This document shows, piece after piece, positions 1 through 8,812 of a stretch of DNA of 64,000 bases. The position numbers and the translations under genes are program-made. Each line of letters starts with the position of its first letter. Position 1 is the first letter of the stretch. The stretch comes from Pseudolactococcus insecticola (GTDB taxonomy: Bacteria; Bacillota; Bacilli; Lactobacillales; Streptococcaceae). Location of the stretch: contig NZ_BLLH01000007.1 of NCBI RefSeq assembly GCF_011170065.1, positions 43,101 through 107,100 of the forward strand. Reading direction: 5' to 3'. Below the pieces are notes generated by a model. The model saw only the letters and a list, made by a program, of their open reading frames with translations. It was not told the DNA's origin and ran no database searches.

Positions 1-2
1 CG

Positions 3-704
3 GTGCTTTCTGCCATCCTATCCCTGATTTTAGCGATTGTACAGCTGATTAATTGGATGCGACGCACGACGCATGATAGTCACGGTTTAACACGTTCTGC
101 AAAGGTTATCTCAATTATCTTGCTTGCTTTGCCGCTACTTTCATCTGTTGCCATTCCGTCTAAAACGCTTGATGCGACGATTGTCTCAGCTAAAGGCTTT
201 AACTTTCCGCTAGCAGAAGGCTCTGGCGACTCCTCTGATGGCACGCAGATTCAGTATTTGCAGCCAAATACAAGCCTTTATTTCACAAAATCTGCCTATG
301 ATAAGATTATGAAAAAAGAGCTTGCCAAGTACGAGGATAAGTCCGATATTACGATTACCACGGCAAATTACATGGAAATCATGGAATTGATTTATAACTT
401 TCCAGGGACATTTGAAGGAAAAACAGTCAGCTACTCCGGCTTTGTCTACAATGATCCGACCGACACTAGTGCCCAATTCCTCTTTCGATTTGGGATTATT
501 CATTGTATTGCTGACTCTGGTGTTTTCGGCTTGCGAACGCTTTCTGACGGCAGTTCTTATCCTAACAATACTTGGATTAAGATTACAGGTCAGATTCAGA
601 TGGCTTATTATGCACCGTTCAAGCGTGAAATTCCGATTGTCAAGCCTGAACACATTGCCAAAATCCAAAAACCTGAAAATCCGTACGTTTACCGTACTTT
701 TTGA
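3..704 (+). CDS. TIGR03943/DUF1980 family protein, 5' end cut by window
   Basis: The C-terminal 233 residues resemble the TIGR03943 (DUF1980, YcgQ-like) family, which normally sits beside a DUF318-type permease and is thought to form a two-part membrane system. A hydrophobic segment lies at the start, another at about residues 32-50, and the rest looks extracytoplasmic, with a C-terminal domain around the GKTVSYSGFVY and WIKITGQI stretches that is typical of the family. The reading frame is open at the window edge, so the real start is probably upstream; the GTG at position 3 is only the first in-frame start codon. The partner permease would be expected just upstream, outside the window. The transported substrate cannot be told from this sequence. 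Confidence 0.7.
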   Translation: MLSAILSLILAIVQLINWMRRTTHDSHGLTRSAKVISIILLALPLLSSVAIPSKTLDATIVSAKGFNFPLAEGSGDSSDGTQIQYLQPNTSLYFTKSAYDKIMKKELAKYEDKSDITITTANYMEIMELIYNFPGTFEGKTVSYSGFVYNDPTDTSAQFLFRFGIIHCIADSGVFGLRTLSDGSSYPNNTWIKITGQIQMAYYAPFKREIPIVKPEHIAKIQKPENPYVYRTF

Positions 705-726
705 CCGCTATCTAGCGGTTTTTTTG
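704..726 (+). terminator. Rho-independent terminator
   Basis: ACCGCTA and TAGCGGT form a short perfect stem followed by seven T. It begins at the stop codon of the upstream gene and ends just before the zwf -10 element. Confidence 0.85.
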
Positions 727-733
727 GTATAAT
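725..733 (+). promoter_or_regulatory. zwf promoter, extended -10
   Basis: TGGTATAAT (TGn plus a perfect -10) lies directly after the upstream terminator T-tract; no good -35 is visible at 17 bp. The zwf ribosome site GGAG follows about 30 nt downstream. Confidence 0.7.
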
Positions 734-767
734 TAAAAGAAGATATAAACAATTTTGGAGAAAATAC

Positions 768-2252
768 ATGAGTAAAGCAGTGTTTACAATATTTGGCGCA
801 AGCGGTGACTTAGCTAAGCGCAAACTCTATCCGTCACTTTTTCGTCTTTACAAATCTGGCGTTCTGACGGAGAACTTTGCTGTGATTGGGACAGCTCGCA
901 GACCTTGGACTAAGGACTTTTTTGAGGGCGTTGTCTTGGATGCGATTGCTGATTTGACAACATCAAAAACTGAGGCCCAGCAGTTCGCCTCACACTTCTA
1001 CTATCAAAGTCATGATGTTGAGGACGCTGCACATTATCATACACTAAAAGTCCTGCAAGAAGACCTTTGCAAACGATACGAAACTGATCATAACAAAGTC
1101 TTCTTTCTAGCCATGGCGCCTCAATTTTTCGGAACCATTGCAAGTCATCTCAAGTCTGAAGCTATTGTTGATGGGCAAGGCTTTGAGCGCCTGATTATCG
1201 AAAAACCTTTCGGCACTGATTTAACTAGCGCAAAAGCACTTAACCAGGCACTTTCTGAGACATTTAACGAAGATCAGATTTTCAGAATCGACCACTATCT
1301 CGGCAAAGAAATGATTCAAAATATTTTCGCCGTTCGTTTTGCAAATATTTTATTTGAACATGTCTGGAACCGAGATTTTATCGACAATATCCAGATTACA
1401 TTTGCAGAGTCTATCGGTGTTGAAGACCGGGGTGGCTATTATGATCAATCTGGCGCCTTAAAAGACATGGTGCAAAATCATATCTTACAAGTGCTTTCAA
1501 TCCTCGCCATGGATAAACCAGCGTCATTTTCAAGCGCTGATGTGCTACCTGAGAAGATCAAGGTCCTAGAAAATCTACGCATGCCAGATGACAAACTCAT
1601 CGTTGAAAACTTTGTCCGTGGTCAATACCAGGCGGGTCATATCAACGAAAATGACTACCCTGCCTATATTGATGAGGCATCTGTCGCTCCTGACTCTAAA
1701 ACTGAAACATTTGCAAGTGGTGTATTCTTTGTAGACACCGAGCGATTCCAAGACGTTCCCTTCTTTTTCAGAACAGGTAAACGCTTGACTGAAAAAGGAA
1801 CGCGGATCAATATCGTTTTCAAAAATGATGCCAATATCTTCTCACAAGAGGTCGCACAAAATATCCTCACGATCTACATCCAGCCAACTGAAGGTTTCTC
1901 TCTTCAAGTCAATGGTAAAGAAGTCGGCAAAAATTTTGCTATTGAACCTGTCAAACTTGATTTCCGTCATGACGCAGATGCGCTTGGCAACTCACCTGAA
2001 GCCTATGAAAAACTCATGTACGACGTGCTAAATGGCGACTCAACCAACTTCAGCCATTGGCATGAAGTCAAGGCGTCATGGACTCTGATTGATGAGGTAG
2101 TCAAGGCTTGGCAAGCTGATAAAACGCCGCTTAGCTATTACAAAGCTGGGTCAATGGGACCACGTGAAAGCTTTGACTTGCTTGAAAAATACGGCACCAG
2201 CTGGATTTGGCAGCCAGATGTTTGGTATCGTGACCGTGATTTATTACAATGA
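768..2252 (+). CDS. zwf: Glucose-6-phosphate 1-dehydrogenase
   Basis: Cytosolic enzyme that oxidises glucose 6-phosphate to 6-phosphogluconolactone with NADP, the entry to the oxidative pentose phosphate pathway. The nucleotide-binding motif GASGDLAKRKL is at residues 10-20 and the family signature RIDHYLGKE with the substrate-binding Lys and His is at 173-181. The length of 494 residues is normal. ATG is preceded by GGAG at good spacing. It is monocistronic: terminators flank it on both sides and the next gene is convergent. pgi, the enzyme sharing its substrate, lies at 46.8-48.2 kb and rpe at 15.0 kb in the same window, but not in one operon. Confidence 0.97.
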   Translation: MSKAVFTIFGASGDLAKRKLYPSLFRLYKSGVLTENFAVIGTARRPWTKDFFEGVVLDAIADLTTSKTEAQQFASHFYYQSHDVEDAAHYHTLKVLQEDLCKRYETDHNKVFFLAMAPQFFGTIASHLKSEAIVDGQGFERLIIEKPFGTDLTSAKALNQALSETFNEDQIFRIDHYLGKEMIQNIFAVRFANILFEHVWNRDFIDNIQITFAESIGVEDRGGYYDQSGALKDMVQNHILQVLSILAMDKPASFSSADVLPEKIKVLENLRMPDDKLIVENFVRGQYQAGHINENDYPAYIDEASVAPDSKTETFASGVFFVDTERFQDVPFFFRTGKRLTEKGTRINIVFKNDANIFSQEVAQNILTIYIQPTEGFSLQVNGKEVGKNFAIEPVKLDFRHDADALGNSPEAYEKLMYDVLNGDSTNFSHWHEVKASWTLIDEVVKAWQADKTPLSYYKAGSMGPRESFDLLEKYGTSWIWQPDVWYRDRDLLQ

Positions 2253-2253
2253 T

Positions 2254-2289
2254 AAAAAGCTGATTTCAAATTTGAAATCAGCTTTTCTT
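2254..2289. terminator. Bidirectional terminator between zwf and kimA
   Basis: A long perfect inverted repeat (AGCTGATTTCAAATTTGAAATCAGCT core) has A-runs on the left and T-runs on the right, so it can serve both convergent genes. It overlaps the last codon of the potassium importer. Confidence 0.9.
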
Positions 2290-4132
2290 ATTTTTTCAAA
2301 TGGTAAGAATAGTTTGACACGACGACATTATCACGCCAGCTCAGGTAAAATCGCATGCGAACTGACATTTGATTGTGCAGGACATTTTGCCATGAGTGCT
2401 TTGGTACAAACTGTGGCACGACGATGGTCACCGTGTGATTTTTTTTCTGTGCTGACTTAGAAATCAAGTCAACATACCGTACGACAGGCTTCACAATATC
2501 TCGATAACTTGACTCAACAATCGAAAATCGGACGTCTGGATACATTTTTTTAAAATCTGCTTGAACTTCTCTATCTTTTTCAAGTGTTTCTTTGGTGGAA
2601 ACGTGGACTGCGACAACATCTGTGCCGATAGACTGCGCATAGCTCATCGCACCAACGGCAACATTTGTCATATTTCCAACTAGGACGATAACGGTATTGC
2701 CTGTAAAAGTCTGCGCAACAACGCGATCTTCCAGCCGAAGTTGACGTGCAACCTCGGTATAATGGCGCTTAATCGCATAAAATATGGCAATCAAAATCGG
2801 CATAACCACGAAAAATGGCCAGATGTCTGCTAAACGGAAAACCAGTAAAATCAGGACAATCACAGCAGAAATCGCTGCACCGACAATATTTGATGTTGCG
2901 CGGCGCCAAAACAGCTTGCCCGCCTCACGGCGCCATTTGACCACCATGCCAGTTTGCGACAAGGCAAATGGTATAAACACACCAATCGAATAGAGCGGTA
3001 TCAAGCGCTCGGTCGATCCGTTAAAAATCAAGAGCAGCACCGCAGCACCCGCAGCAAGACTAATGATGCCATTAGAATAACCGAGTCTGTCGCCTTTTTC
3101 CATATACATGTGAGGCATGTATTTGTTTTTAGCTAAGTTATAGCTGAGCATGGGAAAAGCTGAAAAACCTGTATTGGCAGCAACAGCGAGAATCATTGCC
3201 GTTGAAAATTGAAAAATGTAGTAAAAGACTTTACCAACACCCGAAAAATCGAAAATATCATGTGCCACTTGGGACAAAACTGTCGAATGACCACCAGGTA
3301 CAACCCCTAAATAGTAGTTCAAAAAGGTAATGCCGACAAAGAAAATCCCCAAAATACTTGCCATAAGCACCAAAGTTCCCGCAGCGTTACGCGCCTTAGG
3401 CTTTTTAAAAAATGGCACAGCATTTGAAATCGCTTCAACCCCTGTCAGACTGGCTGACCCGCTAGAGAAGGCTTTCAACAGTAAAATCACTGAAATACCA
3501 GGCACAGCACTCCCGACGTGGCTAGTGGCATTATAGGACAAATCGCCAGTCAGAACACGCAGGAAGCCCACAATAATCAAAAGCACAGTCATCGTGACAA
3601 AGGTGTAAACTGGCACCATGAGAAAACCTGCGGACTCACGCAAGCCACGTAAGTTCATAAACATGAGCATGAGTACGAGGATAATCGAAATGAGCAGGTT
3701 ATAGGGATGGAGACCAGGAATCGCTGAGGTAATGGCATCTGCTCCCGCAGACACTGACACCGCAACGGTCAGCATATAGTCAACAAGCAAACTACCACCT
3801 GCAACAAGGCCCGCATTGGCACCGAGATTTTCAGTCGAAACGACATAGGCACCGCCACCCTGCGGATAAGCATGGATGATCTGCCGATAGCTGAGCGTAA
3901 GGGCCGCAAGCAAGATCAACACGACACCAGCAATCGGCAAGCTATACCAAATGGCTGCTGCCGACAAGGTCAGTAAGACCGTGACAATCTGCTCAGTCCC
4001 GTAGGCAATGGACGACAGCGCATCGCTCGATAACATGGCCAAAGCCTGCAGTTTTGTCAACAGATGACTGTCATCATCCGTCGATTTGAGCGGCTTTCCG
4101 ACCAAAAGTTGTTTCACATTTATTTTTTTCAA
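2288..4132 (-). CDS. kimA: KimA-type high-affinity potassium importer (APC superfamily)
   Basis: Probable proton-coupled K+ importer of the inner membrane. The whole 614-residue sequence follows Bacillus subtilis KimA (YdaO): the N-terminal GKPLKS, the ALAMLSSDALSSIAYGTEQ stretch near residues 31-50, YPQGGGAYVVS near 90-100, about 12 membrane helices to about residue 455, and a cytosolic C-terminal domain ending in HNQMSVRMRFYLSWRDNVVVS. In the Bacillus and Listeria proteins c-di-AMP binds the cytosolic domain and inhibits transport; that the same holds here is inference. It is transcribed alone. I saw no c-di-AMP riboswitch in the 200-nt leader. A general amino-acid permease is the alternative annotation but fits less well. 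Confidence 0.88.
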   Translation of the reverse strand: MKKINVKQLLVGKPLKSTDDDSHLLTKLQALAMLSSDALSSIAYGTEQIVTVLLTLSAAAIWYSLPIAGVVLILLAALTLSYRQIIHAYPQGGGAYVVSTENLGANAGLVAGGSLLVDYMLTVAVSVSAGADAITSAIPGLHPYNLLISIILVLMLMFMNLRGLRESAGFLMVPVYTFVTMTVLLIIVGFLRVLTGDLSYNATSHVGSAVPGISVILLLKAFSSGSASLTGVEAISNAVPFFKKPKARNAAGTLVLMASILGIFFVGITFLNYYLGVVPGGHSTVLSQVAHDIFDFSGVGKVFYYIFQFSTAMILAVAANTGFSAFPMLSYNLAKNKYMPHMYMEKGDRLGYSNGIISLAAGAAVLLLIFNGSTERLIPLYSIGVFIPFALSQTGMVVKWRREAGKLFWRRATSNIVGAAISAVIVLILLVFRLADIWPFFVVMPILIAIFYAIKRHYTEVARQLRLEDRVVAQTFTGNTVIVLVGNMTNVAVGAMSYAQSIGTDVVAVHVSTKETLEKDREVQADFKKMYPDVRFSIVESSYRDIVKPVVRYVDLISKSAQKKNHTVTIVVPQFVPKHSWQNVLHNQMSVRMRFYLSWRDNVVVSNYSYHLKK

Positions 4133-4206
4133 AGTTCACTCCGTTTTGATTACTAGACCAATTTCGATAAAAAAAGCTGTCTATTTTTACCCCAGCCTAT
4201 CTAAAT

Positions 4207-4235
4207 ATTATAACACCTCAAGGGGGAAAATTAAA
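4207..4235 (-). promoter_or_regulatory. kimA promoter
   Basis: Extended -10 TGTTATAAT (hexamer at 4207-4212), with a weak TTTAAT 17 bp upstream. The region between this and the upp-operon terminator at 4300 shows no other feature. Confidence 0.6.
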
Positions 4236-4299
4236 GTATTTGCTTAGGAAATATTAGCTAATATTAGGACATCGGAGCGAAAATTATTTACTCATATCT

Positions 4300-4336
4300 A
4301 AAAAAATCATGCCGTGTTTTTTTGACACTTGCATGA
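4300..4336 (-). terminator. Terminator of the upp transcript
   Basis: On the minus strand TCATGC pairs with GCATGA, with an inner ACAC/GTGT stem, followed by a T-run. It lies just after the stop of the small gene behind upp. Confidence 0.75.
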
Positions 4337-4343
4337 CTTTCTA

Positions 4344-4667
4344 CTAAATGTTGTCCTTCACTTGATAAAATCGCTCTACCAAAGCCTCAAATTCACTTCT
4401 GACGGCTGCTTTATTGCTATCATCCGGCGTGAAAAACTTGATAGGAGTTGCCGTCATATCTCGGTAGAGCAAAAATGTGATGTCATCGTCTGACGACAGC
4501 TGAAATTTGATTGCGGGCTTACTTTCAAAAGTCCCACAGTAACCTGACACGGAAAACTCCAACTCATAGATGTCATTGTCAAACTGCTGCACGCGATAAT
4601 AACCGTCAGAGATGAAAACCCTGCTGTCGCTAAAATGTGTCAGCACATATCGGAGTTTATCCACCAT
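4344..4667 (-). CDS. Small protein co-transcribed with upp, function unknown
   Basis: I do not recognise this 107-residue protein. It has no membrane segment or signal peptide and looks like a small soluble alpha/beta domain, with alternating strands such as YYRVQQFDNDIYELEFSV and a C-terminal amphipathic helix (AAVRSEFEALVERFYQV). Its ATG overlaps the stop codon of upp in a TAATG arrangement, so it is translationally coupled to uracil phosphoribosyltransferase. A terminator follows. Coding potential is supported by the coupling and by the absence of a better frame. Confidence 0.65.
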   Translation of the reverse strand: MVDKLRYVLTHFSDSRVFISDGYYRVQQFDNDIYELEFSVSGYCGTFESKPAIKFQLSSDDDITFLLYRDMTATPIKFFTPDDSNKAAVRSEFEALVERFYQVKDNI

Positions 4668-5296
4668 TATTTTGTCCCAAAAAGTCGGTCGCCCGCATCT
4701 CCCAGACCTGGCACGATATAGCCGTGTTCGTTAAGTTTTTCGTCAAGCGCTGCAGTGTAGATGTCAATGTCTGAATGTGCTTCTTGCAAGGCTTTTACGC
4801 CTTCTGGCGCCGCAACCAAGCAGACGAATTTGATGTTTGATGCCCCACGTTTTTTGAGTGAGTCAATAGCCAAAATGGCTGAGCCGCCCGTCGCAAGCAT
4901 AGGATCAACAACAAAAATCTGACGTTGGTCAATATCCTCAGGCAATTTGACCAGATACTCAACTGGTTGCAATGTTTCCTCATCACGGTACATGCCGATG
5001 TGACCGACCTTTGCTGCGGGCACCAATGACAGAATGCCGTCAACCATGCCAATCCCAGCACGTAAAATCGGCACAATGGCTAATTTTTTCCCAGACAATG
5101 TTTTTTGGACAGTCTTTGTGATTGGTGTTTCGATTTCAAGGTCTTCGAGCGGCAATTCGCGGGAAACTTCATACCCCATGAGCATGGCAATTTCATTGAC
5201 CAGTTCACGAAAATCCTTAGTTCCTGTTGACGTTTGACGCAAAATTGTAAGTTTGTGTTGAATCAGCGGATGTGTAATAACTTGAAATTTTCCCAT
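4667..5296 (-). CDS. upp: Uracil phosphoribosyltransferase
   Basis: Converts uracil and PRPP to UMP in pyrimidine salvage, in the cytosol. The PRPP-binding motif [10 protein letters not shown] is at residues 130-139, the PILRAGIGM loop at 76-84, and the C-terminal [13 protein letters not shown] that contacts uracil is intact. Length 209 is normal. The start matches the conserved N-terminus ([16 protein letters not shown]) although the ribosome site is weak. It is first in a two-gene unit with the small gene at 4344. Confidence 0.97.
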   Translation of the reverse strand: MGKFQVITHPLIQHKLTILRQTSTGTKDFRELVNEIAMLMGYEVSRELPLEDLEIETPITKTVQKTLSGKKLAIVPILRAGIGMVDGILSLVPAAKVGHIGMYRDEETLQPVEYLVKLPEDIDQRQIFVVDPMLATGGSAILAIDSLKKRGASNIKFVCLVAAPEGVKALQEAHSDIDIYTAALDEKLNEHGYIVPGLGDAGDRLFGTK

Positions 5297-5331
5297 TTTA
5301 GTGAGACCAACTTTCTGATTGTATTTACTTT

Positions 5332-5365
5332 ATTATATCAAAAAAACTGCGGATTGGCAGTTTTT
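5332..5365 (-). promoter_or_regulatory. Terminator of the MalY-type gene fused to the upp promoter
   Basis: ACTGC/GCAGT hairpin with T-tract at 5339-5365 (minus strand) runs straight into the extended -10 TGATATAAT (hexamer 5332-5337), giving the string TTTTTTGATATAATAA. The same string occurs upstream of rsgA and of the PHP gene. Confidence 0.75.
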
Positions 5366-5374
5366 CTTGTGTCC

Positions 5375-6538
5375 TTACTCAGGCAGGCAGGCGACAATGC
5401 GCTCCGTTGCTGCTTTCACATGTTCAAATGGCGCTGCAATATTTAACCTGGCGTGTCCGACACCTTCAGGTCCAAAGCTTGACCCGTCGTTTAAGATGAC
5501 TTTTGCTGTCGTGCGCAGACGCAACTGCAATTCTTCGTCAGAAATGCCATAGTCACTGAAATCCAGCCAAACTAGATAGGTCCCTTGCGGCTTCATGACT
5601 GTCACGCGCGGTGCGTGTTCGGCAAAGTAATCAATCACATAGTTGACATTGGCTTCAAGCACTGTTTTAAGTTCCTGCAACCATTGTTCACCATACCGAT
5701 AAGCAACTTCTGTGGCAATGAGCCCAAGCGTCGAAATTTCGTGTTGGTTATTGGCGAGTTGACGCGCCTTGAAAGTTTTTCTAAGTTCATCGTTTTCAAT
5801 GATTGCAAAGGAATTTTTCGTCCCAGCAATGTTGAACGTTTTTGTCGCACTAGTCAAAATCACTGTAAAATCGCTGAAATCACCGACCGTGTTAATACTG
5901 TGTTGTTGATTGTCAAACAAAGCCAAATCTTGATGAATTTCGTCAGAAACCAAGATAACGTCATGTTTCCGACAAATCTCAGCAACTTTTGTGAGTTCGT
6001 CAGACGTCCAAATACGGCCTCCAGGATTGTGGGGGCTACAAAAAACATAAAGTTTGACCTGATTGTCCACAATATCACGCTCAATCTGATCAAAATCAAG
6101 GGTAAATAGGCCGTCAGAAACGACCAAAGAATTCGTCACGAGTTTGCGGTTATTGAGCTTAACTGTTCGGGCAAATGGTGGATAGACAGGTGTGTTGATG
6201 AGTACGGCATCATTTTCCTGCGTGAAAGCCTGCACACTTACCGAAATCGCAGGCACAACACCTTCTATCAAGACGATTGCATCCTTGCCAACGGCATAAC
6301 CATGCTGTGTTTTTTCCCAGTCGATGATTGCGTCAAAAATGCTTTCTGACGGATAGGCATAGCCATAAACACCATAGTCTGCAAATTTTTCAAAGGCTTC
6401 GGTCATCTCTGGAAAAGTTTTGAAGTCCATATCGGCTATCCACATCGGCAATATCTCACTATCAGCCTCAGTTTCTCGCCATTTTACCGAATGGTTGCCC
6501 AGACGGTTGGGCGATGTTGTAAAGTCGTAGTTGCTCAT
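5375..6538 (-). CDS. MalY/PatB-type PLP enzyme, probable cystathionine beta-lyase
   Basis: Fold-type I aminotransferase-like enzyme of the MalY/PatB group, which cleaves C-S bonds of cystathionine or cysteine to give pyruvate, ammonia and a thiol. Family hallmarks are WIADMDF near residue 33, the SPHNPGGR stretch at about 168-175, VSDEIHQD near 197-204 and the PLP-binding lysine K233 in SATKTFN. Length 387 is typical. It lies 7 nt behind the cystathionine gamma-synthase/lyase-type gene and has its own AAAGGA ribosome site, so the pair probably forms one transsulfuration or methionine-related transcript. An aminotransferase activity cannot be excluded from sequence. Confidence 0.88.
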   Translation of the reverse strand: MSNYDFTTSPNRLGNHSVKWRETEADSEILPMWIADMDFKTFPEMTEAFEKFADYGVYGYAYPSESIFDAIIDWEKTQHGYAVGKDAIVLIEGVVPAISVSVQAFTQENDAVLINTPVYPPFARTVKLNNRKLVTNSLVVSDGLFTLDFDQIERDIVDNQVKLYVFCSPHNPGGRIWTSDELTKVAEICRKHDVILVSDEIHQDLALFDNQQHSINTVGDFSDFTVILTSATKTFNIAGTKNSFAIIENDELRKTFKARQLANNQHEISTLGLIATEVAYRYGEQWLQELKTVLEANVNYVIDYFAEHAPRVTVMKPQGTYLVWLDFSDYGISDEELQLRLRTTAKVILNDGSSFGPEGVGHARLNIAAPFEHVKAATERIVACLPE

Positions 6539-6545
6539 ATATCTG

Positions 6546-7643
6546 CTATCCTTTCAAGGCGTTCGCCAAGTCCTGAATCAAGTCATCTGCATCCTCTATC
6601 CCAATCGATAGGCGCAGCAAATCATCCGTCAAACCATAGCTTGCACGCACATCAGCAGGGATATCGGCGTGAGTTTGCGTCGTCGGATAGGTGATCAGCG
6701 ATTCAACACCACCTAAACTTTCGGCAAAAGTGATGACAGAAAGGCCGTTGATAATAGCCGGAATCCTACTTTCATCAACCACCTTAAACGAAATCATCCC
6801 GCCACGTCCGGTAAACAGCACTTCCTTTACGGCTGCGTTGTGCGCAAGAAAATCAGCGATTTTACTAGCATTTTCAGTCGCGCGCTTCATTCTCAAGGAC
6901 AATGTTTTGAGACCGCGCATGACGAGGTAGCTATCAAAAGGTGAGAGAACAGGACCCGTCGTATTGAGGTTATAGATGAGCTTCTCATAGAGCGTTTCGT
7001 CCTTGACGATGACCGCTCCAGCCAGTACATCATTGTGACCAGACAGGTATTTTGTCGCCGAATGTACAACAATATCTGCCCCTAAAACAAGTGGCTGCTG
7101 ATAAATCGGCGTGTAAAAAGTATTGTCAACAATGACTTTTGCACCATTTTCATGTGCTTTTTTGGCTACTTTTTCAATATCAACTTCGATCATGAGCGGA
7201 TTTGTCGGTGTCTCAATATAGACAACATCTGTTTCAGGTGTGATTGCAGCAAGCATTTCAGCTTCTGTCACGACATAGTCAAAGCTGTAAATACCACGTT
7301 TTTGCTGATCATTGAACCAACGAAAAGAGCCACCATAGAGGTCACGTGATGCAACGATTTTCGAGCCAACAGGAAAGATTTCAAGTGCGAGCACGATAGC
7401 TGACATACCTGAGCTTGTGGCAATGGCAAAATTACCTGCCTCAATCGCAGCAAGCGCTTCTTCTAAAGTCGCACGTGTCGGATTTTTTGTCCGCGTGTAG
7501 TCAAAGCCGGTTGATTTCCCAAACTCTGGATGCTGATAGGTTGTTGAAAAATGGATGGGTGAGATCAAGGAACCTGTCGCTTCATCATGGTTAATACCGA
7601 TGTGGGACAAAATCGTATCTATTTTTTTAGGAGTTGTTGTCAT
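6546..7643 (-). CDS. Cys/Met metabolism PLP enzyme (cystathionine gamma-synthase/lyase type)
   Basis: PLP-dependent transsulfuration enzyme. The signature HSATKYLSGHND with the cofactor lysine K198, the DNTFYTP segment at about 173-179 and the ETPTNPL motif at 144-150 place it in the MetB/MetC/CGL family. At 365 residues it is slightly short but complete. It could make cystathionine from an activated homoserine and cysteine, or cleave cystathionine; the sequence does not decide which. It is first gene of a two-gene unit with the MalY-type lyase. The ribosome site GAGG precedes ATG. Confidence 0.88.
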   Translation of the reverse strand: MTTTPKKIDTILSHIGINHDEATGSLISPIHFSTTYQHPEFGKSTGFDYTRTKNPTRATLEEALAAIEAGNFAIATSSGMSAIVLALEIFPVGSKIVASRDLYGGSFRWFNDQQKRGIYSFDYVVTEAEMLAAITPETDVVYIETPTNPLMIEVDIEKVAKKAHENGAKVIVDNTFYTPIYQQPLVLGADIVVHSATKYLSGHNDVLAGAVIVKDETLYEKLIYNLNTTGPVLSPFDSYLVMRGLKTLSLRMKRATENASKIADFLAHNAAVKEVLFTGRGGMISFKVVDESRIPAIINGLSVITFAESLGGVESLITYPTTQTHADIPADVRASYGLTDDLLRLSIGIEDADDLIQDLANALKG

Positions 7644-7673
7644 GATTTACCTCGTGTTCTAACCTTTGTTATC

Positions 7674-7702
7674 GTTATATTTTACCACTTTTTAGGTGGC
7701 AA
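7674..7702 (-). promoter_or_regulatory. Promoter of the transsulfuration operon
   Basis: TTGCCA (7697-7702), 17 bp spacer, TATAAC (7674-7679) on the minus strand. No T-box or S-box fold was evident in the short leader. Confidence 0.65.
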
Positions 7703-7744
7703 TAAATAGGCTCGTCATAAAAAAAAATTATGGCCAACTTTAGA

Positions 7745-7768
7745 ATATTAAAAGCAAGCCCATCTTGC
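7745..7768 (-). terminator. Terminator of the aldose epimerase gene
   Basis: GCAAG-ATGGG-CTTGC stem followed by TTTTAATATT on the minus strand, about 26 nt after the stop codon. Confidence 0.7.
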
Positions 7769-7794
7769 GACAAACTTACTCTTATTGATTTGAT

Positions 7795-8667
7795 TTAATT
7801 GATTTCAATCGTGTAGCCCGCTTTGAATTTTTTACCTGGCGCAAGGGTGTTAATCCCAAATTTCGTTGATAACTCACCGTCGGTATTTTCATCATCAGCA
7901 ATGCCACACCAAGGCTCGATGCAGACAAATGGCGCTTCTCTCGGATAAGGGCTCCAGAGACCGACAAAAGGCATGTTTTCCCACGAAATCTTAACTGATC
8001 GGCTATTAACAGAGTTTGATAAAGTCACTTGCGTGGCACCGGGCGTCTCAAAAATCAGGGCGTCATCCTTAAACAACTCACGTGTCAGCGGAAACTCACT
8101 TGCTGTCACTGTGTGCTTTTCATCGAGTTTAATCGTGCCCGCTGCGGCATCAAGTGGGATAAATTCCCGTTTTTGAGCTGGACTAATGGTTAATTTATAG
8201 TCTTCAAAACTGCCATTTTCAAGCGGCACATTAAAAGCTGGATGCGCACCAATCCCGAAATACAAGTCTTTATCATCTTGATTTTTGACCTCCCATTTAA
8301 CGCTCAAGCGATTTTTTGTGAGTTTATAGCTAACACGCAAACGAAAATCATAGGGATAGACTCGTTTTGTTTCTTTGCTGTCTTTGAGTTCGTAGACTAG
8401 CTCATCCTTATCGCTGTCAATCAATTCAAACTCGTTATCACGTGCAAAACCGTGCCCTGATAGCTGATAGGATTTTTTATCTAGCGTGTAGGTCCCGTTT
8501 TTTAGCTTGCCAACAATTGGAAATAGGACAGGTGCTTGACGTCCCCAAAACTCAGGATTTCCCTGCCAGAGGTATTCGACATTGTCTTTTTTGATTGAGT
8601 GTAATTCTGCGCCAAAGGTGTCTATGGCGAGCGTTAAGCTGTCATTTGAAAGTTTACTAGTGGTCAT
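7795..8667 (-). CDS. Aldose 1-epimerase family protein, LacX-like
   Basis: Cytosolic mutarotase-like enzyme of the galactose mutarotase superfamily, interconverting anomers of a sugar or sugar phosphate. The LacX-type start (LAIDTFGAELHSIKKDNVEYLWQG), PVLFPIVGKL, the conserved SGHGFARD histidine motif near residue 69-76 and GIGAHPAFNVP with a second histidine near residue 150 are present. Length 290 is typical of LacX rather than of the longer GalM. A good ribosome site (AAAGGAG) precedes ATG. It stands alone, divergent from a TetR-family gene, and is terminated at 7745. The physiological sugar is unknown. Confidence 0.88.
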   Translation of the reverse strand: MTTSKLSNDSLTLAIDTFGAELHSIKKDNVEYLWQGNPEFWGRQAPVLFPIVGKLKNGTYTLDKKSYQLSGHGFARDNEFELIDSDKDELVYELKDSKETKRVYPYDFRLRVSYKLTKNRLSVKWEVKNQDDKDLYFGIGAHPAFNVPLENGSFEDYKLTISPAQKREFIPLDAAAGTIKLDEKHTVTASEFPLTRELFKDDALIFETPGATQVTLSNSVNSRSVKISWENMPFVGLWSPYPREAPFVCIEPWCGIADDENTDGELSTKFGINTLAPGKKFKAGYTIEIN

Positions 8668-8707
8668 AAAAATGCTCCTTTTGTGATGTTGTAAGTGATT
8701 TAAGTCT

Positions 8708-8716
8708 ATTATAACA
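8708..8716 (-). promoter_or_regulatory. Promoter of the aldose epimerase gene
   Basis: Extended -10 TGTTATAAT (hexamer 8708-8713) on the minus strand, about 40 nt before the ATG. Confidence 0.65.
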
Positions 8717-8731
8717 CTTATTATCAGTCAT

Positions 8732-8757
8732 TGTCTTTTAAAAATGTCTTGTAAAAA
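8732..8757. repeat. Two 13-bp direct repeats between divergent genes
   Basis: TGTCTTTTAAAAA and TGTCTTGTAAAAA follow one another without a gap and differ at one base. They lie between the galM-like and tetR promoters and could be a regulator site. Confidence 0.6.
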
Positions 8758-8758
8758 C

Positions 8759-8794
8759 TTGCTTTATTCGTTATTTTATTGTATAATAAATAAC
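8759..8794 (+). promoter_or_regulatory. tetR promoter with overlapping palindrome
   Basis: TTGCTT (8759-8764), 17 bp, TATAAT (8782-8787). An imperfect palindrome with arms GTTATTTTATT (8770-8780) and AATAAATAAC (8785-8794) covers the -10, a common position for a self-repressing TetR operator. Confidence 0.65.
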
Positions 8795-8812
8795 AAATAC
8801 CTGGAGAGAAAA

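Noticed and set aside
4133..4300. Possible c-di-AMP riboswitch upstream of kimA
   Set aside because: I could not find the conserved paired elements by eye; only a promoter and the upp terminator are clear.
5585..6109. 174-codon frame opposite the MalY-type gene
   Set aside because: Antisense shadow of a well-conserved PLP enzyme; no ribosome site and implausible composition.
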